Positions 46,916 to 56,308 of a stretch of 64,000 nucleotides of DNA are shown here, piece after piece. The notes under the pieces were generated by a model, which saw nothing but the letters and a program-made list of their open reading frames with translations, did not search any database and was not told the DNA's origin. How positions within the stretch are numbered: position 1 is the stretch's first letter; the number at the start of each line of letters is the position of its first letter. Position numbers and translations under genes: made by a program. The DNA is from Schlegelella_A sp963778525 (GTDB lineage Bacteria; Pseudomonadota; Gammaproteobacteria; Burkholderiales; Burkholderiaceae_C), in NCBI GenBank assembly GCA_963778525.1, contig CAVZUJ010000006.1, positions 1 through 64,000 of the forward strand, given 5' to 3'.

Positions 46916-49900
46916 TCACTTTCTCAGCAGACCTTCGCGATTGGCGAAAGCCGCCGCCTCGGTGCGGTTGGCGGTATACGTCTTCTCCAGGATGCTTCGC
47001 ACGTGATTGGCGACGGTGTTCGGGCTGATTTCCAACACCTGGGCGATCTCGCGGTTGTTGCGGCCCATCGCGATCAGTTGCAATACGCCCACCTCGCGCT
47101 CGGTCAGGCCGCACGGGTAGCTCGGCGGCGGCGCGACGATGGCCGCAGCCAGCGCCTCGATACGCGGCGTCAGCGCCTTCATGCCCAGCGCGCTGCTGTC
47201 CGCGAGCGCGTCGGCCAGCAGCGCGCGGGCCCGGTTGGCGTCGCCGGTGGCAGCGCGACGTTGCAGCATCAGGGCGTAGCGGTAGCGGGTGTGCGCCAGC
47301 CACACGCGCCAGCCCGTCCTCGAGTCGATCGCCAGAGCCGCCTCGAAGTGGCGCTGCGCGACGTCCCACTGTTGCAGCAGGGTGGCCAGGCTGCCCAGCA
47401 ACCGGTCGGTCGCGCCCAGACTGGGCCCGCTGGAGTCGGCCAGCAGGTTGGCGCCGGCGTGACCTTGCAGCAGGTCGTATAGCAGGGCAGCGCGCTTTGT
47501 ATCGCCGAGATAGACGCACACCTCCGCCACCAGCGTGACGATGGTCATCGTCGCGCCGTCGGTCGGCGGCAGGGAAGCCCGATGCCAGGCCAGTCCGTCG
47601 AATTCGGCTTGGCATGGCTCGCGCATGTCCAGCTCGGCGTACAGCAGCGCAAGCCCGGGTCGCCAATGATTCGCGGGCGGCGCCTCGCGAACGAACTGCT
47701 CGAGCATCGGCAGTGCTTCCGGCAGCCGGCCCTGCTCGCGGCGCACACAGAACATCAGCATGCCGTAGGCGCCGATGGCCTGGGCCTCGCCGACCCGGCG
47801 GCCGGCTTCCAGCGCGCGCACTGCCGAGGCCTCGGCGCCCTCGAAACGACCTTCGCCGATGGCGATCAACGCCTCGAACTGCCAGCAGATCGACACCCAG
47901 TGGTACGCGCGCCGCCGCTCGGTCAAGCGCATGCCCTGCTGCAGTATTCGTCTCAGACCGGCCGTGTCCCCGGCGCGCAGCAGGTCGCAAAGATAGAAAG
48001 GCAGGAGATTGACGATGCGCTCCGGCAGATCCAGATCGTCGGCGATCGCCCAGGCCTCGTTGGCGGCGGCGATGCGCTGCTGCAGCAACTCCGGCCAATA
48101 GCCGGCCGGGGCAATTGAGGCAAGCGCCGCGAAAAGGCTGCGCATGTCACCGAGCTGTCGGGCCAGCGTCACCGCGCGTCGGTGAGCCTCCATGGCTTCA
48201 TCGACACGATCGCAATAGACGTAGGCCACGCACAGCCGACTCATCAACTCCACCCGGACCGCGTCATCGCCCTGATGCAGCGCGATGGCCTCCAGCAACA
48301 TCGCCACCGCGGCGTTGCCCGACATGCCCGCCTGCATGCTGCTGGTGGAAAAGCCGATGGCTGCCTTGGCGAACTGCGCTGTCATGCCGCCTTGGCGCGC
48401 CAGGTCGGCGGCCTGCTGATTCAAGGCCTGCGCCGTCTCCGGCCCGCCGGCCCAGGTTTGCGCCTCGGCAAGCGCCAGCAGCACAGCGCATCGCTGGCTC
48501 AACTCGGCGGGAAAGTGGCGCTGCAGCAGCTGCAACACCAACTGGTACAGCCGGGCCGATTCCTCGAACGCCAGCAACTGCCCGGCATGTGCGGCAGCGC
48601 GCTTCGCGTAGTCCAGGGCCTTGCCCGCGGCGGCGCCCGACCCGGCCTCACTGAAGTGGTAGGCCAATTGCGGCCAGTTGGCGGAGTCGTCGGCGCCATG
48701 CTGCTGCTCGATCATCTCGCCGATGCGCAGGTGCAGTCGAGAGCGGCGCATGCCAAGCATCTCGTCGTACAGGGTCTCCCGGATCAGCGCGTGGCCGAAG
48801 CGGAACTGTTGCGTCTCCGGCACCACCTCGATCAGGTGTTCGTTCAGCGCCTCTTCCAGCGCCTCCAGCAATTCGTCCTCCGTCTTGTCGGCCTCCAGCT
48901 GCACCAACAGGTGCAGATCGAAAGTGCGGCCGATGCACGCCGCGATCGACAGGTACCTCGCGGCTGGCGCCGACAGCCGATTCAGGCGTTTGCCGATGAC
49001 CTCGCGCACGCCGGTCGGGATTCTCGTCAGCAACTGCGCCCAGTCACGGCCCGCATCGAAGGCCTGCGGCGTGCGCGCATCGATGATGTAGCGCAGGGTT
49101 TCTTCGAGAAACAGCGGGTGACCTTCGGTCCGGGCGTGCAGCGCGCTGACGAAGTGGGCGCTGCCGACGCTGCCGCTGGCCGCGACCATCAGCTCCTCGG
49201 TTTCGCGCATGCTCAAGCCGGCCAGTTCGATGCGCTGGCACACCGGGGAACGGGCCAGATCGGACAAGGTTTCGAAGAGCGGGTGCTGGCGCGACAGCTC
49301 GGTGTCGCGGTAGGTGCCCACGACCAGCAGCGCGCTGTCTTCCAGCTCGGCCGCCAGGAAGCTGAAGAGCCGCAACGAGGTCGCGTCGGCCCAGTGCAAG
49401 TCTTCGAAGATGAGCAGCAGCGGTGCACGCTGCGCCGCCCGGCGCCAGAACGCGGCGATCGCGTCGAACAGGCGAAAGCGCGACTCCGCTGAATCGCCGG
49501 CGGGTGCGGCCGCGGCCAGACGCAGCCTGAAATGCTCGGCCACCTCCGGCACGATGCCGGCAATATCGGCCAGCCCGGAGCCGAAGGTCTTCGCCGGATC
49601 GGGGTCGGCGCCGCTGCGCAAGTAGCTGCGGATCAACTGCCGCCACGGCCAGTAGGCCGGAGCGCCCGCTTCTTCGAGGCAGCGGCCCCACAGCACTTGT
49701 GTTCCGGCTTGTTCCGCTTGCAGCGCGAGCTGCTGCGTCAGCCGTGTCTTGCCCATGCCGCCCGAGCCCGCCAGCAGCACGACCCGCCCGAAACCCTTTC
49801 GCGCGCCTTGCAGCGCCTTTGTCAGCTGCGCCAACTCCGGCTTGCGCCCGACGAAATGGCCGGCCGGTCGTGGCGTGGCGCGCGGAGGTGGCGCGTCGCT

Positions 49901-50515
49901 TTCGGGCCTGGCGGGCGGCACGACCGTTGGCGGCGGCTCGGCCGCGCCAGGCGCCGCTGCGGCTGGCAGCTCGACGGCAGGGTCACCGCCCGGGACGAGG
50001 GCAAAGGCGCGAATGGGCCGAGCGATGTTCTTCAGGTCCTGCAGGCCCTTGTCGGCAAAGCTTGCGCTGACGCGGCCGTTGACCACACCACGAACGGCGT
50101 CAGAGACGACGATTCCGCCCGGCTCGGCCAGGCCTTCGAGTCGAGCCGCGACGTTCACGCCGTCGCCATAGACCGTGCCATCTTGCTTTTCGATGACGTC
50201 GCCGAGATGCACGCCAATGCGAAAGTGCATGCGCGAGTCAGCCGCTATGGCGGCGCCAGTCAGGGTCAGCGTCTGCTGGATTTCCAGCGCAGCGCTCACC
50301 GCGCCGGTGGCGGTTTCGAAGACCGCGAGCACCGAATCGCCCGCCATGTCGATGACCCGGCCCTGATGCGATTCGATCTGCGCACGGAAGACGGCGCGGG
50401 CGGCGTCCAGTTGCATCAACGTGGCGCGCTCGTCGGCAGCCATCAGTCGCGAGAAACCGGCCGCGTCGGCCGCGAGGATGGCGGTGAGCTTGTGCTTGAT
50501 GGAGGCGTCAGCCAC
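46916..50515 (-). CDS. Class III cyclase-AAA ATPase-LuxR multidomain regulator
   Basis: 1199 residues. Residues 1-170 are a class III adenylate/guanylate cyclase domain (ILAADAAGFSRLM, metal Asp17; DMAGDSVLAVF, Asp60; GDGVNVAARLEGLA). A Pro-rich linker (180-218) leads to an AAA/MalT-like ATPase with Walker A GSGGMGKT at 250-257 and Walker B LLIFEDLHWAD near 370. Then come about 700 residues of helical TPR-like repeats, and a LuxR helix-turn-helix at about 1137-1197 (LTEREVGVLQLIAMGRNNRE). Proteins with this order are signal-integrating regulators; the cyclase may be active or only a sensor. The target genes are unknown. Confidence 0.85.
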   Translation of the reverse strand: MADASIKHKLTAILAADAAGFSRLMAADERATLMQLDAARAVFRAQIESHQGRVIDMAGDSVLAVFETATGAVSAALEIQQTLTLTGAAIAADSRMHFRIGVHLGDVIEKQDGTVYGDGVNVAARLEGLAEPGGIVVSDAVRGVVNGRVSASFADKGLQDLKNIARPIRAFALVPGGDPAVELPAAAAPGAAEPPPTVVPPARPESDAPPPRATPRPAGHFVGRKPELAQLTKALQGARKGFGRVVLLAGSGGMGKTRLTQQLALQAEQAGTQVLWGRCLEEAGAPAYWPWRQLIRSYLRSGADPDPAKTFGSGLADIAGIVPEVAEHFRLRLAAAAPAGDSAESRFRLFDAIAAFWRRAAQRAPLLLIFEDLHWADATSLRLFSFLAAELEDSALLVVGTYRDTELSRQHPLFETLSDLARSPVCQRIELAGLSMRETEELMVAASGSVGSAHFVSALHARTEGHPLFLEETLRYIIDARTPQAFDAGRDWAQLLTRIPTGVREVIGKRLNRLSAPAARYLSIAACIGRTFDLHLLVQLEADKTEDELLEALEEALNEHLIEVVPETQQFRFGHALIRETLYDEMLGMRRSRLHLRIGEMIEQQHGADDSANWPQLAYHFSEAGSGAAAGKALDYAKRAAAHAGQLLAFEESARLYQLVLQLLQRHFPAELSQRCAVLLALAEAQTWAGGPETAQALNQQAADLARQGGMTAQFAKAAIGFSTSSMQAGMSGNAAVAMLLEAIALHQGDDAVRVELMSRLCVAYVYCDRVDEAMEAHRRAVTLARQLGDMRSLFAALASIAPAGYWPELLQQRIAAANEAWAIADDLDLPERIVNLLPFYLCDLLRAGDTAGLRRILQQGMRLTERRRAYHWVSICWQFEALIAIGEGRFEGAEASAVRALEAGRRVGEAQAIGAYGMLMFCVRREQGRLPEALPMLEQFVREAPPANHWRPGLALLYAELDMREPCQAEFDGLAWHRASLPPTDGATMTIVTLVAEVCVYLGDTKRAALLYDLLQGHAGANLLADSSGPSLGATDRLLGSLATLLQQWDVAQRHFEAALAIDSRTGWRVWLAHTRYRYALMLQRRAATGDANRARALLADALADSSALGMKALTPRIEALAAAIVAPPPSYPCGLTEREVGVLQLIAMGRNNREIAQVLEISPNTVANHVRSILEKTYTANRTEAAAFANREGLLRK

Positions 50516-50712
50516 TGGCGTCGGCCCGACTCAACTGCGCCCCCGGCTGGACCATGCACATTTCAGCACTCCGCAGCACGGCGGCGAGATCGCAATCCGA
50601 GGCATCGACATCTCGCTTGATGCTGTATCAGCTCATTCTTGCACCATCCGAGCGGTGGACGCGTTGCAGCCCAAGGTTTGGCCAGGACGCTGGACTCGTT
50701 CAGAATCGGGCC

Positions 50713-52648
50713 ATGAGGCCTCCAGAGCTTCGTCTTCGGCTCGCCGCCATCCTCGCCGCGGATGCCGTCGCGTACTCGCGACTGATGTCGGTCGACGCTC
50801 GCGGAACGATCGAAGCGCTCGAGACCGCAAGGAGAACGTTCCAGACGATCAGCATCGCTAATGGCGGCCGAGTCGTCGACACCGCGGGCGATTCGGTGCT
50901 GGCGATCTTCAAGACCGCCGCGGGGGCGACTTCAGCTGCGCTTGCCATTCAGCACGAGCTGGAGACACGCGCGGATGCCATTGCAGAAGACCGCCGCCTC
51001 CGCTTTCGCCTCGGCCTTCATCTGGGCGACGTGGTGCAAAAGGCTGACGGCTCAGTGTATGGCGACGGCGTCAATGTGGCCGCCAGGCTTCAGAGCGCCG
51101 CCCCCCCGGGCGGGATCGTCGCATCCGAATCGATTCGGCTTGCGGTCCGAGGCAAGCTGGCGGCGTGTTTCGAGGACCTCGGGGATCACACGCTCAAGAA
51201 CATCGCGGAGCCTGTTCGCGCTCACCGTCGCGGGCGGACCTGGCCAGGACGGCCCGCGGCCGCATGCTGCAAGCATCCAACTGGATGGTGGCTCAGCGGC
51301 CCTCCGAAAGACCGCAGCCCTGTTCATGTCGGCGGCTTTCTAATGGTGGCGTCGGCGATGGCGTACTAGACGCCGCTTATTTCGGCCTGAATACGGGCCT
51401 GGCACGTCACGTCACACCGGACGGAGCGGCCAGTTTGCCACCGCCGCACCGCTTTCCATCCTGGTTTTGCCGTTCGCCAACCAGACCGGCGAGGAGAAAA
51501 AGGCTTACATCGCCGACGCCTTGACCACAAGCATCACCGCGGACTTGTCACGCATTCGAGATGCCTTCGTCGTCCGGCGACGACCGCCTTTACGTACAGG
51601 GCGAAAGGGCTGACGGTGCAGCAGGTCGCAAAGGATGCCGCGGTGCGGTTCGTGCTCGATGGAAGCGTGCTGGCGAGCGGCCAGGATGTGCGTATCACGG
51701 CCCAACTGGTGGACTCGAAGACCGCGCACAGTTGTGGAACGAAGTTTCAGAGGCGAGTCTGTCGAACCTCTTCGCGCTTCAGGACCAGGTCACGGCGCTC
51801 GTCGGCAACAGCATCGGCGAGCGCATGGTGATCGTCGCTGCGCGGGAGAGCGAGACACGAAGAGCACACCCCAGGTCGTCGATCTGATGCTGCGTGCTCG
51901 TGCGTTGAATTTCCGGCCGTCTTCGGTCGAGAACTACCGGGAACGGGAGCGGCTGTATCGCGAAGCGCTGTCTCAGGAGCCGACCAACGTCAACGCGATG
52001 GTCGATTTGGCGAGCACGCTCGCGATTCATCCTCAATGGATGGACAGCTCGGACCTGGCCAGGGACAAGCAGCTCACCGATGCAAGAGACCTGGCGCTCA
52101 GGGTCAAGGCGATCGACCCGGGTCTGCGAGGGATCGAGCTTCCGCTATACATCTACGCCCAGGAACACAACGATTTCGAGGGTGCGCGACGTGCCCTCGA
52201 GGCTGCGCTTGCCAAGGACCCGAAGGATCCATCGGCCTACGGGAACTTCGCGCTCTTCTATATCAACATGGGCGAGCCGGAGCGTGCAGTCCCGCTGCTC
52301 AAGCAAGCCTTGTCCCTGTATCCCAAGGGCAACGAGTTCATTTTTGACAACCTTGGCCTTGCGTACCTGGCATTGGGGAGCAACGATGCCGCGATCGAAT
52401 GGCTGCTCAAGGCGGTCGACCTGAACACAGAGATCCTGGACGTCTACTCGGGGCTCGCCATGGCGTACTCCAACAAGGGCGACCGGCAAAGCGCGTCACG
52501 CTACGTTGCCGAGTATCAGAAACGAGCGCCGTCCCAAGGCTTCAAGGGGATCGAAAGCAATGCTCCGTCACCGGAGAGTCCGCCGGCATTCTTGAAGTAC
52601 TACTACGATCGCTTTCTGCCGGAGTGGAAGAAGGCAGGCTTGCCATAG
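50713..52648 (+). pseudogene. Class III cyclase with TolB-like and TPR regions, heavily frameshifted
   Basis: The first 170 residues match the cyclase domain of the divergent gene (ILAADAVAYSRLMSVDARGT, TAGDSVLAIFKTA, GDGVNVAARLQSA). After NIAEPVRA (near 51220) the frame shifts, then LSILVLPFANQTGEEKKAYI follows in a TolB-like region, AKGLTVQQVAKDAAVRFVLD in another frame, NEVSEASLSNLFALQDQVTA in a third, and the TPR part (YREALSQEPTN to FLPEWKKAGLP) runs cleanly from about 51870 to the stop. About five breaks in 1.2 kb is far more than elsewhere and suggests real decay, though assembly error is possible. It lies between its paralogue and an IS91 element. Confidence 0.65.
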
Positions 52649-53032
52649 CCCGCAAGCTTGCAGTGATCGTCGCCGGAGCGCTCGCGCAATTCGCTACCAG
52701 GCTGCCAAAGCGGTATGGCGTGTCTCCGGTTGAGATTCGCCAGTTCAAGAAGCTCTTATGGACGTCTGCTCTTGGGATCGTCAAGTGGCTAGTCTCGCCT
52801 TCTGCTTCGGGTCGGCTGCAGGCTCTGGCGGCTTCCGATCGCCTTGCCTGGTACCGGTCGTTCGCGTTGATACGCCGCACAGCCGACGTTCGCGTGCGCC
52901 CGGACCCGGCCAGAGGACTAAACCGCTCGCGCGGTAGCCGCTCCGACCCGGCCGTGGTTGTTCGTGGCAGTGGAAGTTCTGCGATGTTGACGATCGAGGC
53001 AATCCGCCTCGTTCATCGACAGGAGCAGGACC
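52649..53032 (+). other. Intergenic region at the left flank of the IS91 element
   Basis: No gene in 384 bases. It includes a small hairpin CCGC-TCGC-GCGG at 52923-52934, the first structured site to the left of the recombinase gene, which may be near the left end of the element. To its left the DNA looks like ordinary host sequence. Confidence 0.45.
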
Positions 53033-53908
53033 ATGATCCCATCGACACCCGGCGTCACGCCGCTGCGCCAACGCATGCTCGACGACATGCGCATGAGGAA
53101 GCTCGAGGCCAAGACGCGGGCAGGCTACATCCGCGCGGTGCGCAACCTGACGGGCTACCTCGGGCGCTCGCCCGACACTGCCACGGTAGAGGACCTGCGT
53201 CGCTTTCAGCTGCACATGGTCGACCGAGGGAGTTCGCCGATCACGCTCAACGCGACCATCACCGGTCTGAAGTTCTTCTTCGGCGTCACGCTCGATCGGC
53301 CCGAGCTGATGACCAAGATGCAGCCGGTGCATGTGCCGCAAACGCTGCCGGTGGTCTTGAGCCGTGACGAAGTCGCCCGCCTGATCTCCGCGGCGCCGAA
53401 CCTGAAGTACCAGACGGCGCTGTCCATTGCCTATGGCACCGGGCTGCGCGTCAGCGAGGTGATCGCGCTCAAGGTCAGCGACATCGACAGCCAGCGCATG
53501 ACGCTGCGCGTCGAGCAAGGCAAGGGCGACAAGGACCGCTACGCCATGCTCTCGCCGGTGCTGCTCGAGCGGCTTCGCTCGTGGTGGCGCGTGGCCCACG
53601 CTCAAGGCAAGATGTTGCCCAACGGATGGCTGTTCCCGGGCCTCAATCCCATGGATTCATTGAGCACGCGCCAGCTCAACCGGGCGATCCATGCCGCTGC
53701 CGAGGCCGCGCAGATCGACAAGCGCGTCTCGATGCACACGCTCAGGCACAGCTTTGCGACCCATCTGCTGGAGCAGAAGGTCGACATCCGCGTGATCCAG
53801 GTCCTGCTCGGCCACAAGAAGCTGGAGACCACGTCGATCTACACGCACGTCGCCACCGAGATCTTGCGCGAGGTGGTCAGTCCATTGGAGACCCTTCACC
53901 CCGCATAG
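53033..53908 (+). CDS. Tyrosine recombinase/integrase of the IS91 element
   Basis: 291 residues, after a GGAGCAGG site. SAM-like N-terminal domain (LRQRMLDDMRMRKLEAKTRA), then the catalytic domain with the Arg box GTGLRVSEVIALKVSD, the HTLRHSFATHLLE box and LGHKKLETTSIYTHV with the nucleophilic Tyr. All catalytic residues appear present. It is a XerC/D-like phage integrase family member commonly carried upstream of IS91 transposases. Confidence 0.88.
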   Translation: MIPSTPGVTPLRQRMLDDMRMRKLEAKTRAGYIRAVRNLTGYLGRSPDTATVEDLRRFQLHMVDRGSSPITLNATITGLKFFFGVTLDRPELMTKMQPVHVPQTLPVVLSRDEVARLISAAPNLKYQTALSIAYGTGLRVSEVIALKVSDIDSQRMTLRVEQGKGDKDRYAMLSPVLLERLRSWWRVAHAQGKMLPNGWLFPGLNPMDSLSTRQLNRAIHAAAEAAQIDKRVSMHTLRHSFATHLLEQKVDIRVIQVLLGHKKLETTSIYTHVATEILREVVSPLETLHPA

Positions 53909-53917
53909 GCCACCTCC

Positions 53918-55111
53918 GTGGGGCACGTCGCCCTGGAGGTCGCCGACATCTTCCGAACGCACGGGCGCGCCTGGCGCCAGGCGCAGCGCGGCCACCTGAG
54001 CCTGGGCCAGCTCAAGGTCATGTCGGCTATCGAACAGTGCCGCAGCGCGGCGCTGGGTGGACACCTGCTGCGTTGCGACGGCTGCGGCACCGACCGGATC
54101 GCCTACAACTCGTGCCGCAACCGGCACTGCCCGAAGTGCCAGGCCGGCGCCGCACGACGCTGGCTTCAGGCGCGCCAAGCCGATCTGCTGCCAGTGGAGT
54201 ACTACCACGTGGTCTTCACGCTGCCGGCGCCGATCGCCGACATCGCGTATCAGAACAAGGCCGTGGTCTACGGGCTGCTGTTCGACGTAGCCGCTGAAGT
54301 GCTGCTGGCCATCGCTGGCGACCCGAAGCACTTGGGTGCGAGCATCGGCGCAACGCTGGTGCTGCACACCTGGGGCTCGGCGCTGACACATCACCCGCAC
54401 GTGCACGGGATCGTTCCCGGTGGCGGGCTGTCGCCCGATGGCGAGCACTGGGTCTCGTGCAAGCCAGGCTTCTTTCTCTCCGTGCGAGTGTTGTCGCGGC
54501 TGTTCCGACGGCGCTTCCTCGAAGAGCTCGCGCTCGCGCATCGCGCTGGCCGGCTGCAATTCTTCGGCGAGCACGCTGCGCTCGTCGACCCACGGGTCTT
54601 CGCCGAGTGGCTCGCACCGCTTCGCCAGTGCGAGTGGGTTGTCTATGCGAAGCGACCGTTCGCTGGACCCGAAGCCGTGCTGGCGTATCTGTCGCGCTAT
54701 ACCCACCGCGTCGCCATCGCCAACAGCCGCCTCGTCGCGATGGACGAGCGCGGCGTGACCTTCCGCTGGAAGGACTACCGGGCCAAGGGCAGGACGCGGC
54801 ACAAGACGATGACGCTCGGTGCCGACGAGTTCATGCGCCGCTTCCTGCTGCACGTCTTGCCCGGCGGGTTCCATCGAATTCGCCACTACGGACTGCTGGC
54901 CAACGGCAGCCGCAAGGCGAACCTGGCGCGCGTGCGTGAGCTGCTCCACGCCGTGCCCGCGGCGTCACGAGCTCAGGACAGCACCGCCGAGATCGAACGC
55001 GCCAAGCCATGCTTCGTCTGCTTGCACTGCGGCGCTGCGATGCTCGTCGTTGAGACCTTTGTGCGTGGGCAGTCGATCCGCGCGCCACCTCGAGAACCAC
55101 GCGCATCATGA
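53918..55111 (+). CDS. IS91-family HUH transposase
   Basis: 397 residues from the GTG at 53918. N-terminal zinc-finger Cys53, Cys56, Cys66, Cys71 and Cys74 (CDGCG, SCRNRHCPKC), the HUH motif HPHVH at 159-163 (HTWGSALTHHPHVHGIVPGG), and the catalytic Tyr region AYLSRYTHRVAIA near 250-262. It nicks one strand and moves the element by rolling-circle transposition. The frame is intact, so the element may be active or recently arrived. Confidence 0.9.
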   Translation: MGHVALEVADIFRTHGRAWRQAQRGHLSLGQLKVMSAIEQCRSAALGGHLLRCDGCGTDRIAYNSCRNRHCPKCQAGAARRWLQARQADLLPVEYYHVVFTLPAPIADIAYQNKAVVYGLLFDVAAEVLLAIAGDPKHLGASIGATLVLHTWGSALTHHPHVHGIVPGGGLSPDGEHWVSCKPGFFLSVRVLSRLFRRRFLEELALAHRAGRLQFFGEHAALVDPRVFAEWLAPLRQCEWVVYAKRPFAGPEAVLAYLSRYTHRVAIANSRLVAMDERGVTFRWKDYRAKGRTRHKTMTLGADEFMRRFLLHVLPGGFHRIRHYGLLANGSRKANLARVRELLHAVPAASRAQDSTAEIERAKPCFVCLHCGAAMLVVETFVRGQSIRAPPREPRAS

Positions 55112-55601
55112 GCGCAATCGTCTGTCAAGCTCCAGCCACGCGCTGGCTCTTCATCACCCAGAGCCGGCACGGCGTGCCTTCGCCTCACGCGGCATTCTCT
55201 GTGTTCCGCTGCTCGAGATGTCGCCAACCTGCACGCCGAGAAGGCCGCGGTGCCAGGCGCTACACGTCCGCCGCCGATCGATGCGCGAGGCGGATCGATG
55301 CCGTCATCGCAAACGCGACCGCCCAATTCGCCATAGCGTCGTAGCACCATCGGACCACCGGGGCACATGTCGCGGTTTCCTCCCTTGAGGTTTATCCAAC
55401 ACCTGCCCTCAGGCCGGCGTCACGCGCGGCTTCGGTCTCGCGCGGCGGGCAGATGTCGGACAAACCTAAACAGAAGCGGACGGCCGCGACCGGCTGCTTT
55501 GGAACGCTCCGTTCCGTTCCGCGCGTTGCTTGAGACGATCGGCGCATTCCCCCTCACCGCAAGGCGAGGTCAACCCTAGCTTCACGGATGCAATTGTCGG
55601 C
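55112..55601 (+). other. Intergenic region right of the IS91 element
   Basis: No supported gene in 490 bases; several short frames read as noise. The right end of the IS91 element should be here. Nothing else recognised. Confidence 0.4.
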
Positions 55602-55994
55602 TCAATGAAGGCGCCGATCCGCGTCGCCGACGTGGATGTCCGAGGACGCCGCCGCGGCGCGCTCGGACGCGGCGAGCAGTGTCTTGCCTTCGATGCCGGC
55701 GAAGAGCTTGGCGGCCCGGACCTTGAGTTCCAGCAGTTCGGTCGGGTTGACGAAGTACAGGCCACGCATCACGTCAACGTCTATGCGGAATTCAACGTCC
55801 TTGCCGTCGTTGGACAGCACGCCGCTGGTGAATTCGTATTGCTCGTCGACCGCCGGCATGCCCATCAGTCCGGGCCGATCGACCTCATAGCGGACGTCGA
55901 AGATCTCGCCGCTCGCCAGGTCGAGGGAACCGGTCGAGCGGATCACGGTCTCCGCCAGCTCGTCCAGTATCGCGATGGGTACTTTCAGGTTCAT
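55602..55994 (-). CDS. Hypothetical protein, 130 aa
   Basis: The ATG at 55994 is preceded by GGGAGAGG. An acidic protein with LKVPIAILDELAETVIRSTG at the N-terminus and alternating strand-like segments (IFDVRYEVDRPG, VEFRIDVDVMRGLYFV), ending in an Ala-rich tail. No signal peptide or membrane helix. I do not recognise a family. Confidence 0.55.
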   Translation of the reverse strand: MNLKVPIAILDELAETVIRSTGSLDLASGEIFDVRYEVDRPGLMGMPAVDEQYEFTSGVLSNDGKDVEFRIDVDVMRGLYFVNPTELLELKVRAAKLFAGIEGKTLLAASERAAAASSDIHVGDADRRLH

Positions 55995-56030
55995 CGCAGT
56001 CCTCTCCCGCATTGAAGCGGCCAGACCCAC

Positions 56031-56228
56031 TCAGCTACGGCCGCCCGGCTTCTTGACGTGCGGTCGAGCAATCGACCGACCGTCATCGGCGATGTCGCTA
56101 CCCACAAGGAAGACATGAGCGACGGCCCACCCGCCAGACTTGTCGCAGATGATGTCTGTAGTCCGGATGCGACCTTCTGTGATCTGCGTGAATCCATGGG
56201 GAACGGCTTGCTGCTCGGTTTCGGTCAT
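56031..56228 (-). CDS. Small hypothetical protein, 65 aa
   Basis: Weakly supported. From the ATG at 56228 it reads MTETEQQAVPHGFTQITEGR, then IRTTDIICDKSGGWAVAHVF, ending in a basic tail. No clear ribosome binding site. It lies between the hypothetical gene and the prolyl oligopeptidase on the same strand. Confidence 0.35.
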   Translation of the reverse strand: MTETEQQAVPHGFTQITEGRIRTTDIICDKSGGWAVAHVFLVGSDIADDGRSIARPHVKKPGGRS

Positions 56229-56308
56229 TGGCTGGAAGAGGGTGTATGGACATTGATTATCGGGCAACCCGTTCGAGAGGCTTGAGCCTGACTGCACGCT
56301 GGCGGCCT

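Larger units (their letters stand above)
52923..55111 (+). mobile_element. IS91-family element with tyrosine recombinase and HUH transposase
   Basis: Two adjacent genes, a tyrosine recombinase and an IS91-type transposase, in the same direction and nine bases apart, as in the two-gene subgroup of IS91 elements. IS91 elements move by rolling circle and have no inverted terminal repeats or target duplication, so the ends cannot be fixed by eye. The left limit is set provisionally at the hairpin and the right limit at the transposase stop; the true right end (oriIS) is probably within 55112-55600. Confidence 0.7.
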
